Positions 1 to 8,598 of a DNA stretch of 39,233 nt are shown one piece after another (position 1 is the first letter of the stretch; every line of letters begins with the position of its first letter). Made by a program: the position numbers and the translations under genes. Under the pieces are notes generated by a model, which saw only the letters and a list, made by a program, of their open reading frames with translations, ran no database searches and was not told where the DNA came from. This DNA comes from Streptomyces klenkii. Lineage in GTDB: Bacteria; Actinomycetota; Actinomycetes; Streptomycetales; Streptomycetaceae. Where the stretch lies: the NCBI RefSeq assembly GCF_003626645.1, contig NZ_RBAM01000029.1:1-39233 (forward strand), in the 5' to 3' direction.

Positions 1-176
1 CAGGGGCCGTAGCGTTCGGGCAGGTCACGCCACGGGATACCGGTCCGGGTCCGGTACAGAACCCCGTTGACCACGATGCGGTGATCGGCCCACCTCCCAC
101 CCGGCCCACCCGCTTCGGGCAGCAGCGGAGCGATGCGTTCCCACTGAGCGTTGGTCAGTTCATGCCGCCGCACCAT
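1..176 (-). CDS. IS5-family transposase, N-terminal part
   Basis: Fifty-eight codons are visible from an ATG at 176, reading off the left edge. The N-terminus MVRRHELTNAQWERIAPLLP, followed by a Gly/Pro linker and then NGVLYRTRTGIPWRDLPERYGP, is the typical start of the DDE transposase group related to IS5 (the DUF4096-type N-terminal domain). The catalytic DDE residues lie outside the window. A weak AGGATC precedes the ATG. No frameshift is visible in this part, so the element may be intact. Confidence 0.8.
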   Translation of the reverse strand, partial: MVRRHELTNAQWERIAPLLPEAGGPGGRWADHRIVVNGVLYRTRTGIPWRDLPERYGP

Positions 177-239
177 GCACAGATCCTGCCCGGAACGGCA
201 ACAGATCCACCACCCGAGCAAGAGCCATCAGACACTGCC
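1..239 (-). mobile_element. End of an IS5-type insertion sequence (partial)
   Basis: The window begins inside an insertion sequence whose transposase reads leftward off the edge. The outer end is inferred. Reading upstream from the transposase start, the sequence GGCAGTGTCTGATGG lies just before a CTAG tetranucleotide at about 239-242 and has the look of a terminal inverted repeat next to a TA-type target. The matching repeat is outside the window, so the boundary and the duplication cannot be confirmed. The element lies immediately downstream of gluK without interrupting it. Confidence 0.6.
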
Positions 240-290
240 TAGCCGGGCCCGCCCTTCGAGCTCTTCGATGTCCACGGAGGGCTGAGAGGC

Positions 291-1733
291 CTATGAGTGG
301 GCCTCCACCGCCCGCGGCCGCCCCGCTCCGCCCTCACCGCCGTGGCGCGGCACCTTGATGACGGCGCGCAGGCCGCGGGGCTGGTTCGGCGCATACGTGA
401 GCGTGGCGCCGCCGGCCGCAAGAAGGGCCCGGGAGATGGACAGCCCCAGGCCCGAGCCGGAGACGTTCTGGTGGCGGCTGCTGCGCCAGAAGCGGTCGCC
501 GATGCGGGTGAGCTCCTCGTCCGTGAGCCCGGGGCCGCCGTCGGCGACCGTGATGCCCACGCAGTCGCCCTCCACCTCGACGCTGACGTGCACCGGGGAG
601 CCCTCCGGGGTGAACTTCAGGGCGTTGTCCACGACGGCGTCCAGGGCGCTGGACAGGGCGACCGGGTCGGCCCAGCCCGTCGCCGCGGTCGGCCCGCTGT
701 AGGAGAGCTCGACCTGCTCGCGGTCGGCGACCGGCGACCAGGCGCCCACCCGGTCGATGACGATCTCCGCTATGTCGGCCAGCTGGAGGTCGGCCTCCGC
801 GTGCTCGGCGAGCGCGAGGTCGAGGAGGTCGTCGAGCACGCGCGCGAGGCGCTTGCCCTCCGTCCGGACGGAGGCGACCTCCCCGTGCCCCGGGGGGAGG
901 TCCAGCGCGAGCAGGTCGATGCGCAGCAGGAGCGCCGCGAGCGGATTGCGCAGCTGGTGCGAGGCGTCGGCGACGAAGGCGCGCTGCTGCTCCAGGACGG
1001 ACTCCACGTTGTCGGCCATCTCGTTGAAGGAGCGCGCCAGGCGGCGCAGTTCGGGCGGCCCGCTGTCGGCCGCGACGCGGGAGTTCAGCAGCCCCGTGGC
1101 GATGCCGTGGGCGGCCACGTCGAGGGTCCGCACGGGGCGCATCACCCACCCCGTGAGGCGGAACGCGGCGGCGACGGCGAGGAGCATGGCGGCCGTCTCG
1201 CCCGCCCCGAGCAGCAGCCAGGAGTGCAGGATCCGGGAGCGCAGCTGGCCCGTGGGCGAGTCGGTGACGACGACGGCGACGACGTCACCGTCGCGGATGA
1301 CCGGAGAGGCCACTGCGAGCCGGCTGTGCTGCATCGGCCAGACCTGCCCCGGATCGTGGCTGCGGCGCCCCGCCAGGGCCTCCTGGAAGGCCCGCTGGCC
1401 CTCGCCGTCGGCCGGCACCGTCCAGCGCCTGGGAGCGACCGCCATGGCCTGTCCGTCGCGGTAGAAGATGCCGACCCGGATGTCGTACAGCTCCTCGTAG
1501 CGCAGGAGTTCGGAGCGCAGGGTGTTGAGCCGTTCGTCGGTCCCCGCCTCCGGGTCGAAGGGGCGGGTGGTGACGAACTGCGCGAGGGCGGCGAAGCGGG
1601 CCGTGTCGTCGATGCGGTCGACGACCACGCGCTGCTGCTCGGCGGCGGCGATGCTGCCGGCCAGCGGGAAGCCGAGGGCCAGCAGCACGCCCGCCAGAAG
1701 GACGATGAGGAGCGGGAGGAGTCGGGTGCGCAC
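291..1733 (-). CDS. gluK: Sensor histidine kinase of the glutamate two-component system
   Basis: This 480-residue membrane kinase starts with GTG, 15 nt downstream of the gluR stop. A first membrane segment (about 5-28) and a second (about 171-192) enclose an extracytoplasmic sensor of about 140 residues. A HAMP linker follows (193-247), then a HisKA domain with His259 in the motif DASHQLRNP. The HATPase domain has N370, a DGGPG box (398-402) and GSGLGLS (426-432). The pair is divergent from a complete glutamate importer. This matches GluR-GluK of S. coelicolor, which senses extracellular glutamate and induces gluABCD. The symbol rests on synteny plus domains. The start is supported by the signal-anchor rather than by a strong ribosome site. 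The insertion sequence ends about 50 nt beyond its stop. Confidence 0.85.
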   Translation of the reverse strand: MRTRLLPLLIVLLAGVLLALGFPLAGSIAAAEQQRVVVDRIDDTARFAALAQFVTTRPFDPEAGTDERLNTLRSELLRYEELYDIRVGIFYRDGQAMAVAPRRWTVPADGEGQRAFQEALAGRRSHDPGQVWPMQHSRLAVASPVIRDGDVVAVVVTDSPTGQLRSRILHSWLLLGAGETAAMLLAVAAAFRLTGWVMRPVRTLDVAAHGIATGLLNSRVAADSGPPELRRLARSFNEMADNVESVLEQQRAFVADASHQLRNPLAALLLRIDLLALDLPPGHGEVASVRTEGKRLARVLDDLLDLALAEHAEADLQLADIAEIVIDRVGAWSPVADREQVELSYSGPTAATGWADPVALSSALDAVVDNALKFTPEGSPVHVSVEVEGDCVGITVADGGPGLTDEELTRIGDRFWRSSRHQNVSGSGLGLSISRALLAAGGATLTYAPNQPRGLRAVIKVPRHGGEGGAGRPRAVEAHS

Positions 1734-1748
1734 GGGTCAGACCGGCCC

Positions 1749-2456
1749 TCACCGGGCCGGGACGACGATTTTGTAGCCGACCCCGCGCACCGTCTCGATG
1801 AGCGCGGGCAGGCGCAGTTTGGAACGCAGGGAGGCGATGTGCACCTCCAGGGTGCGGCCCGTACCCTCCCAACTGGTCTGCCACACCTCGCTGATGATCT
1901 GCTCGCGCCGGAAGACGACGCCGGGCCGCTGCGCGAGCAGGGCCAGCAGGTCGAACTCCTTACGGGTCAGCGAGACGGCCTCGCCCGCCACGGACACCTC
2001 GCGGTTGGGGAGTTCGATGACGAGGCTGCCCAGCCGCAGCGAGCGCGGGCCGGACGCCTCCTGCGCCTCCTCCGGGCCGCCGCCCGCGGGAGGCTTGCGG
2101 CGGGCGACCGCATGGATGCGGGCGAGGAGCTCGCCGGTGTCGTACGGCTTGACCACGTAGTCGTCGGCGCCGAGGTTGAGGCCGTGGATCTTGGACCGGG
2201 TGTCGGCGCGGGCGGTGACCATGATGACGGGTATGCCGGTGCGCTTGCGGATCCTGCCGCAGACCTCGAAACCGTCCTGATCGGGCAGGCCGAGGTCGAG
2301 CAGGACGACGGCGAACGGCGCACCGGTGTCCGGCAGCAGGGCCCTGAGCGCCTCCTCGCCGCTCCGGGCGTGCGTGACGTCGAAGCCGTGCCGGGACAGC
2401 ACCGCCGCCAGGGCCGCGGCGACGTGGTCGTCGTCCTCCACGAGCAGCAGTCTCAT
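1749..2456 (-). CDS. gluR: OmpR-family response regulator of the glutamate system
   Basis: The protein has 235 residues. The receiver domain starts MRLLLVEDDD, with the acidic pocket, phospho-acceptor Asp54 in LLDLGLPD and conserved Lys103 in VVKPYD. A linker rich in Pro, Gly and Glu leads to an OmpR/PhoB winged-helix domain (about 140-230; RKEFDLLALLAQRPG and TLEVHIASLRSKL). The ATG at 2456 is preceded by an excellent GGGAGGGGG site, so it is preferred over an upstream in-frame start. It is co-transcribed with gluK and divergent from gluA, so by analogy with S. coelicolor it probably binds the shared intergenic region and activates gluABCD. Confidence 0.87.
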   Translation of the reverse strand: MRLLLVEDDDHVAAALAAVLSRHGFDVTHARSGEEALRALLPDTGAPFAVVLLDLGLPDQDGFEVCGRIRKRTGIPVIMVTARADTRSKIHGLNLGADDYVVKPYDTGELLARIHAVARRKPPAGGGPEEAQEASGPRSLRLGSLVIELPNREVSVAGEAVSLTRKEFDLLALLAQRPGVVFRREQIISEVWQTSWEGTGRTLEVHIASLRSKLRLPALIETVRGVGYKIVVPAR

Positions 2457-2496
2457 CCAGGCCCCCTCCCTGTGACCGCGGCGTGGGCACCCCCGC

Positions 2497-2526
2497 ATCC
2501 ACGCTGATGGACGCCCGGTCCGTCAA
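2497..2526 (-). promoter_or_regulatory. Candidate promoter of gluRK
   Basis: On the minus strand TTGACG (2526-2521) is separated by 18 nt from GTGGAT (2502-2497). The predicted start lies about 35 nt upstream of the gluR ATG. The -35 box is good and the -10 box is only fair. Confidence 0.4.
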
Positions 2527-2661
2527 GGGGGTTCCAGGAGCGAAGGGGCTTCCGTTATTCACCCGGTACGCCCGCGCTACCGGCGTGCGCGCCGCGCGCC
2601 CCCTTCACGCAGAGTGTCCCTTTGCGGCCGGATCGTTATGCTCAATTTCAGCTCAGATGTA

Positions 2662-2691
2662 ATGACGCTGTTCGTCACCGCTCATTAGGGT
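2662..2691 (+). promoter_or_regulatory. Candidate gluA promoter with overlapping inverted repeat
   Basis: ATGACG (2662-2667) and TAGGGT (2686-2691) are spaced by 18 nt and fit the Streptomyces housekeeping consensus. An inverted repeat TGACG-CTGTT-CGTCA (2663-2677) overlaps the -35 box. GCTCA is repeated at 2640, 2651 and 2680. These are the best candidates for a GluR operator, but the exact operator is not proven by sequence. Confidence 0.45.
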
Positions 2692-2726
2692 CCTCCCAAT
2701 CGAGGAGGATGGAGCGAGGAACGCCG

Positions 2727-3503
<777 letters not shown>

Positions 3504-3704
3504 CCCGTACGAAGGCCCTGCACCACCGACCGCGCCACCCGGCCCCTGCTCCGCACACACGGGCGCGAACCCGTACCACCGGCCATCCCGGCCTACCGAC
3601 CGACCGCGCCGGCCGTACCGGCCCGCTGCACCTCTCGCCGCCCCTCCCCCGCCACGGCTGCCCCGACCGCTCCGCAACACCTGCTGACGCAAAGGATGTT
3701 CACC

Positions 3705-4628
3705 ATGAAGCTCCGCAAGACCGTCGCAGCTGCCGCCGTGGCGCTGGCGCTCACCACGGCCGCCACCGCCTGCGGGAAGTCCGGCAGTCCCGACGACGAC
3801 AAGGACGGCAAGCCCGGCGACGGCAAGTCCGCGCCCGCCGTGCCGACCTACACGGTGAACACCACGGCCGACGTCAAGGGCTCGCCCGTCTTCGACAGGA
3901 TCAAGGGCAAGACGATCACCATCGGCACCAAGGCCGACCAGCCGGGCATGGGCTACGAGAACCCCACCTCCAAGAAGCGCTCCGGCTTCGACGTGGAGAT
4001 CGCCCGGATGATCGCGGCCGACCTCGGCTTCGACGAGGCCCACATCAAGTTCAAGACGGTGCCGTCCGAGGCCCGCGAGACGCAGATCGCCAGTGGCGGC
4101 GTCGACCTCTACGTCGGCACGTACACGATCAACGACGAGCGCAAGAAGCAGATCGACTTCGCCGGCCCGTACTACGTCGCCGGCCAGGACCTCCTGGTGA
4201 AGTCCGACAGCAGCATCAAGGGCCCGGACGACCTCAAGGGCAAGAAGGTCTGCTCGGCCACCGGCTCCACGCCGCTCAAGCGCATCAAGGAGCCCAAGTA
4301 CGGGGTGGCCGAGGCCAAGGCCCAGCAGGGCTACCAGCTGTGCGTGCAGGAGCTCGTGTCCGGCACGGTCGACGCCGTGACGACCGACGACACGATCCTC
4401 AAGGGCTACGCAGCGGAGAACAAGGGCGCCCTGAAGGTCGTCGGCAACCCGTTCTCCAAGGAGCCGTACGGCGTCGGCCTGAAGAAGGACGACAAGGCGC
4501 TGCGCGAGGCCGTCAACAACGCCATCGAGGCGCACGAGAAGAACGGCGACTGGAAGAAGGCCTACGACGCCACCATCGGCCTCGCCGGCAACCCCGCGCC
4601 GAACCCGCCGGCCGTCGACCGCTACTGA
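3705..4628 (+). CDS. gluB: Glutamate-binding lipoprotein of the ABC importer
   Basis: The product is a 307-residue extracellular solute-binding protein of family 3. A signal peptide MKLRKTVAAAAVALALTTAA ends in a lipobox ATAC with the lipidated Cys at 23. A charged Asp/Lys/Gly linker (about 25-45) precedes the bilobed ligand domain, which includes GFDVEIARMIAADLGF and the segment YYVAGQDLLVKSD. The ATG at 3705 is favoured because AAAGGA sits eight bases upstream, whereas the ATG at 3696 overlaps that site. It delivers substrate to GluC/GluD. It may be glutamate-specific by synteny; the ligand cannot be read from sequence alone. Confidence 0.9.
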   Translation: MKLRKTVAAAAVALALTTAATACGKSGSPDDDKDGKPGDGKSAPAVPTYTVNTTADVKGSPVFDRIKGKTITIGTKADQPGMGYENPTSKKRSGFDVEIARMIAADLGFDEAHIKFKTVPSEARETQIASGGVDLYVGTYTINDERKKQIDFAGPYYVAGQDLLVKSDSSIKGPDDLKGKKVCSATGSTPLKRIKEPKYGVAEAKAQQGYQLCVQELVSGTVDAVTTDDTILKGYAAENKGALKVVGNPFSKEPYGVGLKKDDKALREAVNNAIEAHEKNGDWKKAYDATIGLAGNPAPNPPAVDRY

Positions 4629-4640
4629 CGCCCGCGGCCG

Positions 4641-4668
4641 CCCCGAGCCACGCGGCCCCGAGCCACGC
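4641..4668 (+). repeat. 13-bp direct repeat in the gluB-gluC gap
   Basis: CCCCGAGCCACGC occurs at 4641-4653 and 4656-4668. The rest of the 177-nt gap is C-rich and holds no gene that I can support. Confidence 0.6.
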
Positions 4669-4805
4669 TGCTCCACCGTCGCGCCGCCTCAAGCCCGCGG
4701 CCCCGATCCCCGATCCCCGCGGCCTCATGCCGCCCCCCGCACGCCCCACGCCCCGTCCCCGCCCCGTCCGCCGCCGATCCGTAACGACCCGCCGGGAGAG
4801 CCGCC

Positions 4806-5456
4806 TTGAACGTTCTGTCGGACCACTTCGCGGAATTCCGCGAAGGTTTCCTCGGCACCGTCGAGCTCACCGGGCTCAGCGGTCTGCTCGCCCTGGTGCT
4901 GGGCATCCTGATGGCGGCGTTCCGGGTCTCCCCGGTGCCCGCCCTGCGAATATTCGGCACCGCCTGGGTAACCCTGCTGCGCAACACCCCCCTCGTGCTG
5001 CTGTTCCTCGCCGTCACCCTGGGGCTGCCCGCCCTCGGCCTCAAGGGCTGGGACTCCTTCTGGCTCGCCGTGCTGACGCTCGGGTGCTACACCTCGGCGT
5101 TCATCTGCGAGGCCGTCCGGTCCGGCATCAACTCCGTGCCGGTCGGCCAGGCGGAGGCGGCCCGCTCCATCGGGATGACCTTCAACCAGACCCTGGGGCA
5201 GGTCGTCCTGCCCCAGGCCACCCGCACCGCCGTGCCGCCGATCGGCAGTCTGATGATCGCCCTCACCAAGAACACGGCGATCGCCTCGGGCTTCAACGTC
5301 ACCCAGCTCGGCTCCGTGCAGAAGTCCCTCAACGCCGACACCGGCTACAACATCTACGTGATCTTCCTGTGGATCGCGGTCTGCTACATCATCATCACTC
5401 TCGCGATCAGCGGCCTGTTCCGGCTGCTGGAGAACCGGCTGGCGGTGGCCCGATGA
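4806..5456 (+). CDS. gluC: Glutamate ABC transporter permease
   Basis: This 216-residue inner-membrane permease of the HisM/GlnP type has about five hydrophobic helices. The conserved EAA loop is at about 114-142 (GQAEAARSIG, then VVLPQATR) and contacts the ATPase. The start is TTG at 4806, with GGGAG seven bases upstream; no ATG gives a better alignment. It overlaps gluD by ATGA and forms the translocation channel with it. Confidence 0.9.
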   Translation: MNVLSDHFAEFREGFLGTVELTGLSGLLALVLGILMAAFRVSPVPALRIFGTAWVTLLRNTPLVLLFLAVTLGLPALGLKGWDSFWLAVLTLGCYTSAFICEAVRSGINSVPVGQAEAARSIGMTFNQTLGQVVLPQATRTAVPPIGSLMIALTKNTAIASGFNVTQLGSVQKSLNADTGYNIYVIFLWIAVCYIIITLAISGLFRLLENRLAVAR

Positions 5457-6361
5457 GCGCGAACGTCCTCTACGACGCCCCCGGCCCCCGCGCGCGGGCC
5501 CGCAACCGCCTCTACGGGGCGCTCTCCACCGTCGCGATCCTCGGCCTGGTGGCCTTCGTCGTCTACAAGCTGGACGACACCGGCCAGTTCCAGCCCGGCC
5601 TGTGGGACGACTACGAGTACAGCGACACCCATCAGCGGATCGTCGACGGGCTGCTGACGACCCTGAAGACGTTCGCGATCGCGGCGGTCCTCTCGGTCGC
5701 GCTCGGCGCGGTGCTCGCGGCCGCACGGCTGTCCGACCACCGGCCGGTGCGCTGGGCGGCCACGGTGGTGGTCGAGTTCTTCCGCGCCATGCCGCTGGTC
5801 ATCATGATCTTCCTGCTGTTCGCGGGGGTGTTCACCTCCGACCCGATGTGGGCGCTGGTCCTCGGCCTCACGCTCTACAACGGCTCCGTGCAGGCGGAGA
5901 TCTTCCGCTCCGGGATCAACGCGGTGCCCCGCGGGCAGAGCGAGGCGGCCTACGCGCTCGGCCTGCGCAAGACGCAGGTGATGTCGAGCGTCCTGATTCC
6001 CCAGGCCGTACGGACGATGCTGCCGTCGATCATCAGCCAGCTCGTGGTGACCCTCAAGGACACCTCGCTCGGATTCATCATCCTCTACGAGGAACTGCTC
6101 TTCGTCGGCAAGGCCTTCGCCGAGCAGACCAAGCCCGTGAACGGCGTCTACGCCTTCATCCCGATGGTGATCGTCTTCGGTTCGATCTACATCCTGCTCT
6201 GCCTCGCGCTGTCCTCGGTGGCCACCTGGGTCGAACGGCGCACGCAGCGCTCGCGCAAGGGCGCCCCGCCCGCGATGGCGACGGCCGGAGCCGCCGTCAC
6301 GACCGACTCCACGACCGGCGTGGACGGCGCCTCCGGCGCAGACGGATCCCACACCGGCTGA
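5453..6361 (+). CDS. gluD: Glutamate ABC transporter permease
   Basis: This 302-residue permease is the second of the pair. An N-terminal cytoplasmic stretch and one helix (about 22-40) precede an extracytoplasmic loop (YKLDDTGQFQPGLWDDYEYS). Four to five core helices follow, with the EAA loop at about 160-190 (GQSEAAYALGL). The C-terminal tail (about 275-302) is Ala/Thr/Gly-rich and probably disordered. The ATG overlaps the gluC stop (ATGA), indicating translational coupling. It is the last gene of the operon, followed by a hairpin terminator. Confidence 0.9.
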   Translation: MSANVLYDAPGPRARARNRLYGALSTVAILGLVAFVVYKLDDTGQFQPGLWDDYEYSDTHQRIVDGLLTTLKTFAIAAVLSVALGAVLAAARLSDHRPVRWAATVVVEFFRAMPLVIMIFLLFAGVFTSDPMWALVLGLTLYNGSVQAEIFRSGINAVPRGQSEAAYALGLRKTQVMSSVLIPQAVRTMLPSIISQLVVTLKDTSLGFIILYEELLFVGKAFAEQTKPVNGVYAFIPMVIVFGSIYILLCLALSSVATWVERRTQRSRKGAPPAMATAGAAVTTDSTTGVDGASGADGSHTG

Positions 6362-6377
6362 GCAACCCCGCAGGTGA

Positions 6378-6408
6378 CGCCCCGTCGGCCGGTCCGGTCG
6401 GCGGGGCG
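6378..6408 (+). terminator. Terminator of gluABCD
   Basis: The inverted repeat CGCCCCGTCGGCC / GGTCGGCGGGGCG (two G-U pairs) lies 17 nt after the gluD stop. It has no U-tract, as is usual in Streptomyces. Confidence 0.6.
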
Positions 6409-6446
6409 CGCCCCGTGCGGCGCGCCGCGGCGAGCGCCCTGATCAC

Positions 6447-6476
6447 TTGACGCACGCACCCGCAGTGGGTTGCATA
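6447..6476 (+). promoter_or_regulatory. Possible promoter of the monooxygenase gene
   Basis: TTGACG (6447-6452) is followed after 18 nt by TGCATA (6471-6476). The -10 box is poor. The downstream leader holds three spaced GTACG motifs (about 6518-6541) of unknown meaning. Confidence 0.3.
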
Positions 6477-6595
6477 CGTTCTGTGATCGAGCACCGCGTT
6501 CCCCCCGTCGGATCCCATACGTCCCGTACGCCCCGTACGTACCGTGGAGCCCCGGGCAGGGATCTCGGCCGCAGCGGATGCCCGGGAGCCGTGCC

Positions 6596-8395
6596 GTGGA
6601 CCCGGTGATCGTCGTCGGGGCCGGCCCGGTCGGCCTCGCCCTCGCCCTGTCCCTGGCCCGCCACGAGGTGCGCGTCGTCCTCCTCGACGAGACCGGCGGG
6701 ACCCCGGGCGAGGGGCCCGCGCCCGACGAGGAGCGGCCGGCCCGCACGGCCGTGCTCGGCCCGGACACCGCCGCCCTGCTGGAGCGGCTCGGGTGCGCGA
6801 CGGACGAGGGCGCCCGGTGGACGGGCTGGCGCACCATGCGGCGCCGCGCGGTGGTCACCCGCCTGTCGTTCACGGCCCCCGGGACGGCCCCGGCGGACGG
6901 CACGGCCGAGGGTGCGGAGGAAGCCGGGCCGTCGCCGCTGCACCTGCCGCAGCACGTCCTGACGCGGGAGCTGCGGGCCGCGCTCGCCCGCGAGGACAAG
7001 GTGCGCGTCGTCCGCGCCGGCCGCCTGGAGACGCTCCGGCAGGACGCCTACGGGGTCACCGCGCACCTCCGCGGCGACAACGCCTCGACCTGGCGGGGAA
7101 GTTACCTCGTCGGCTGCGACGGCGCCCGGTCCACCGTGCGCAAGCTGCTCGGGGCGCGCTTCCCTGGGCGAACGGCCGTCGAGCGGTACGCGGTCGCCGC
7201 GCTCCGCGCCGAGCTGCCGTGGCCCGGCGAGGCCGTGCTGCACCGCTCGCCCGCACGGGGCGGCGAAGTGAGCGCCCGCCCCCTGCCGGACGGCGTCTGG
7301 CGGCTCGACTGGCCCCTGCCGCCCGGAGGCGAGCTCGTCACCCCCGAAGCGCTCCTCACCCGCGTACGCGACTCGCTGGCCGCCTGGTGCGGCGACGTAC
7401 CCCCGTACGAACTTCTGGACACCGGCGTGCACACCGTCCACCACCGCCTCACGCGCCGGATGCGCACCGGCCGTGCCTTCCTCGCCGGGGACGCCGCCCA
7501 CCTGCTGGGCGCGCTCGGCACGCAGGGCCTCGACGAGGGCCTGCGCGACGCCGAGAACCTGTCCTGGAAGCTGGCCCTCGCCTGGCATCACGGCGCCTCC
7601 GAGACGCTGCTGGACAGCTACCAGGCCGAGCGGCGCGAGGCGGTCGGAGCGCGGCTGCGCGCCGCCGACCGGGCGCTGCCGGCGGTCCGGGGCGCAGGAG
7701 GGTGGAACAACGTGCGCCGCGCGCTGCTGCCGGGCGCCCTGCGCGGGCACGACGAACTGCTCACCGACGGCCACGTCGGGCGCGGGCAGTTGGGCACGCC
7801 CCCCGCTTACCCCCGGACGCCCCTGGCCCCCGCGGCACCGCCCGCCGCGTCCGTCGCGGTGGCCACGCCCCTGGGGGCCCCGGCCGAGAACGTGCGGGTG
7901 ACCGCTCCGGACGGCTCGCGCGTACCGCTGCGGGAGCGGTTGGGCGGCGACCTCCTGGTGGTCCTGACCGCCCCGGGCAGCGGCGTGTGGGAGCGCCGGC
8001 ACTGGGCGGACGCCGGCCTCATGCCGATGCTGGAGGCCGCCGTCAGCGCCCTCCCCATGCGCGCCGAACTGCTGGTCACCGACGAGTACCCGGGCGCTCC
8101 CGCCCACACGGTGCTGGTGGTCCGCCCGGACGGGCACTTGGTGGCGGCGCTGGCGGGCGTGCGGCCCGCGGAGCTGTACGCGTGCGCCGACGCCGTACGG
8201 GGCGGGGCGGCGGGCGAGGGGCCCGAGAGCGAGGGCCGGGCCGGCGGTAGGCGAGCGGACGCCACGCAGGCCGGCGGCGGCTCCGAGGGTGCGGCGGCGG
8301 GAGCAGCTACGGGAGCGGCTTCCGGGGGCGTTGAGGGCTCAGGGGGCGCGCAGGAGCCGGAGGAAGCCCCCAGCGAAGCTACGGCCAACCGTTGA
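6596..8395 (+). CDS. FAD-dependent aromatic-type monooxygenase
   Basis: This 599-residue flavoprotein is of the p-hydroxybenzoate hydroxylase/UbiH/PheA class (PF01494). The dinucleotide fold VIVVGAGPVGL is at 4-14, the DG motif LVGCDGARSTVRK at 171-183 and the FAD ribityl motif FLAGDAAH at 295-302. QGLDEGLRDAENLSWKL follows where related enzymes have GLNxGIxDAxNLxWKL. The usual Pro pair after GDAAH is replaced by LLGALG. A C-terminal thioredoxin-like domain of the phenol hydroxylase type appears at about 445-540. The last 45 residues are a Gly/Ala/Glu-rich, apparently disordered tail. GTG at 6596 has GGGAG seven bases upstream; an in-frame ATG at 6578 lacks a ribosome site. The substrate is unknown. 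Its stop overlaps the next promoter. Confidence 0.82.
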   Translation: MDPVIVVGAGPVGLALALSLARHEVRVVLLDETGGTPGEGPAPDEERPARTAVLGPDTAALLERLGCATDEGARWTGWRTMRRRAVVTRLSFTAPGTAPADGTAEGAEEAGPSPLHLPQHVLTRELRAALAREDKVRVVRAGRLETLRQDAYGVTAHLRGDNASTWRGSYLVGCDGARSTVRKLLGARFPGRTAVERYAVAALRAELPWPGEAVLHRSPARGGEVSARPLPDGVWRLDWPLPPGGELVTPEALLTRVRDSLAAWCGDVPPYELLDTGVHTVHHRLTRRMRTGRAFLAGDAAHLLGALGTQGLDEGLRDAENLSWKLALAWHHGASETLLDSYQAERREAVGARLRAADRALPAVRGAGGWNNVRRALLPGALRGHDELLTDGHVGRGQLGTPPAYPRTPLAPAAPPAASVAVATPLGAPAENVRVTAPDGSRVPLRERLGGDLLVVLTAPGSGVWERRHWADAGLMPMLEAAVSALPMRAELLVTDEYPGAPAHTVLVVRPDGHLVAALAGVRPAELYACADAVRGGAAGEGPESEGRAGGRRADATQAGGGSEGAAAGAATGAASGGVEGSGGAQEPEEAPSEATANR

Positions 8396-8420
8396 CCTGC
8401 ACCGACTGCCATGGTTGACT
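8392..8420 (+). promoter_or_regulatory. Promoter for the leader peptide and cysteine dioxygenase operon
   Basis: TTGACC (8392-8397) overlaps the monooxygenase TGA stop. After 17 nt comes TTGACT (8415-8420). The predicted start is at 8428, exactly the G of the leader peptide GTG, so the transcript would be leaderless. Confidence 0.55.
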
Positions 8421-8427
8421 ACGGACC

Positions 8428-8514
8428 GTGACTGACAGCGGCGCGCACTTCTGGCGGAGGGTCCACCTGGACCTCGTCCGCTACGCGGGCTGCGTCTGTC
8501 GTCCGTCCTGCTGA
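8428..8514 (+). CDS. Cysteine-rich leader peptide (uORF)
   Basis: This 28-codon reading frame starts with GTG and has no ribosome site. It fits a leaderless start because the promoter places +1 on the GTG. The middle reads RRVHLDLVRY and the end AGCVCRPSC before TGA, so three of the last seven residues are Cys. The Arg-x-His-x-Asp-Leu-x-Arg core followed by Cys resembles the short putative leader peptides annotated in front of sulfur genes in actinobacteria. Next downstream are a stable hairpin and then a cysteine dioxygenase. I infer that ribosome progress through the Cys codons reports the cysteine or Cys-tRNA supply and controls the downstream genes. The peptide itself probably has no other function. 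Confidence 0.72.
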   Translation: MTDSGAHFWRRVHLDLVRYAGCVCRPSC

Positions 8515-8527
8515 TCCGCATTCCCTC

Positions 8528-8567
8528 CGCGCGGCCTGCGTGTGCGCTCTGTGCGCCGGCCGCCGCG
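8528..8567 (+). terminator. Hairpin between leader peptide and cysteine dioxygenase, possible attenuator
   Basis: The arms at 8528-8536 and 8558-8567 pair over 9 bp (GCGCGGCC against GGCCG-CGCGC with one bulged C), with a 21-nt loop. It starts 13 nt after the leader stop and ends 31 nt before the cysteine dioxygenase start. It could be an intrinsic attenuator or a site that hides downstream RNA. No U-tract follows. Confidence 0.4.
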
Positions 8568-8598
8568 CGCTCCTTCGCGATCACTCAGGACGGTCCCC

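Noticed and set aside
6518..6541. Spaced GTACG motifs before the monooxygenase as an operator
   Set aside because: They are short and self-complementary, and no regulator gene is adjacent. There is not enough to call a site.
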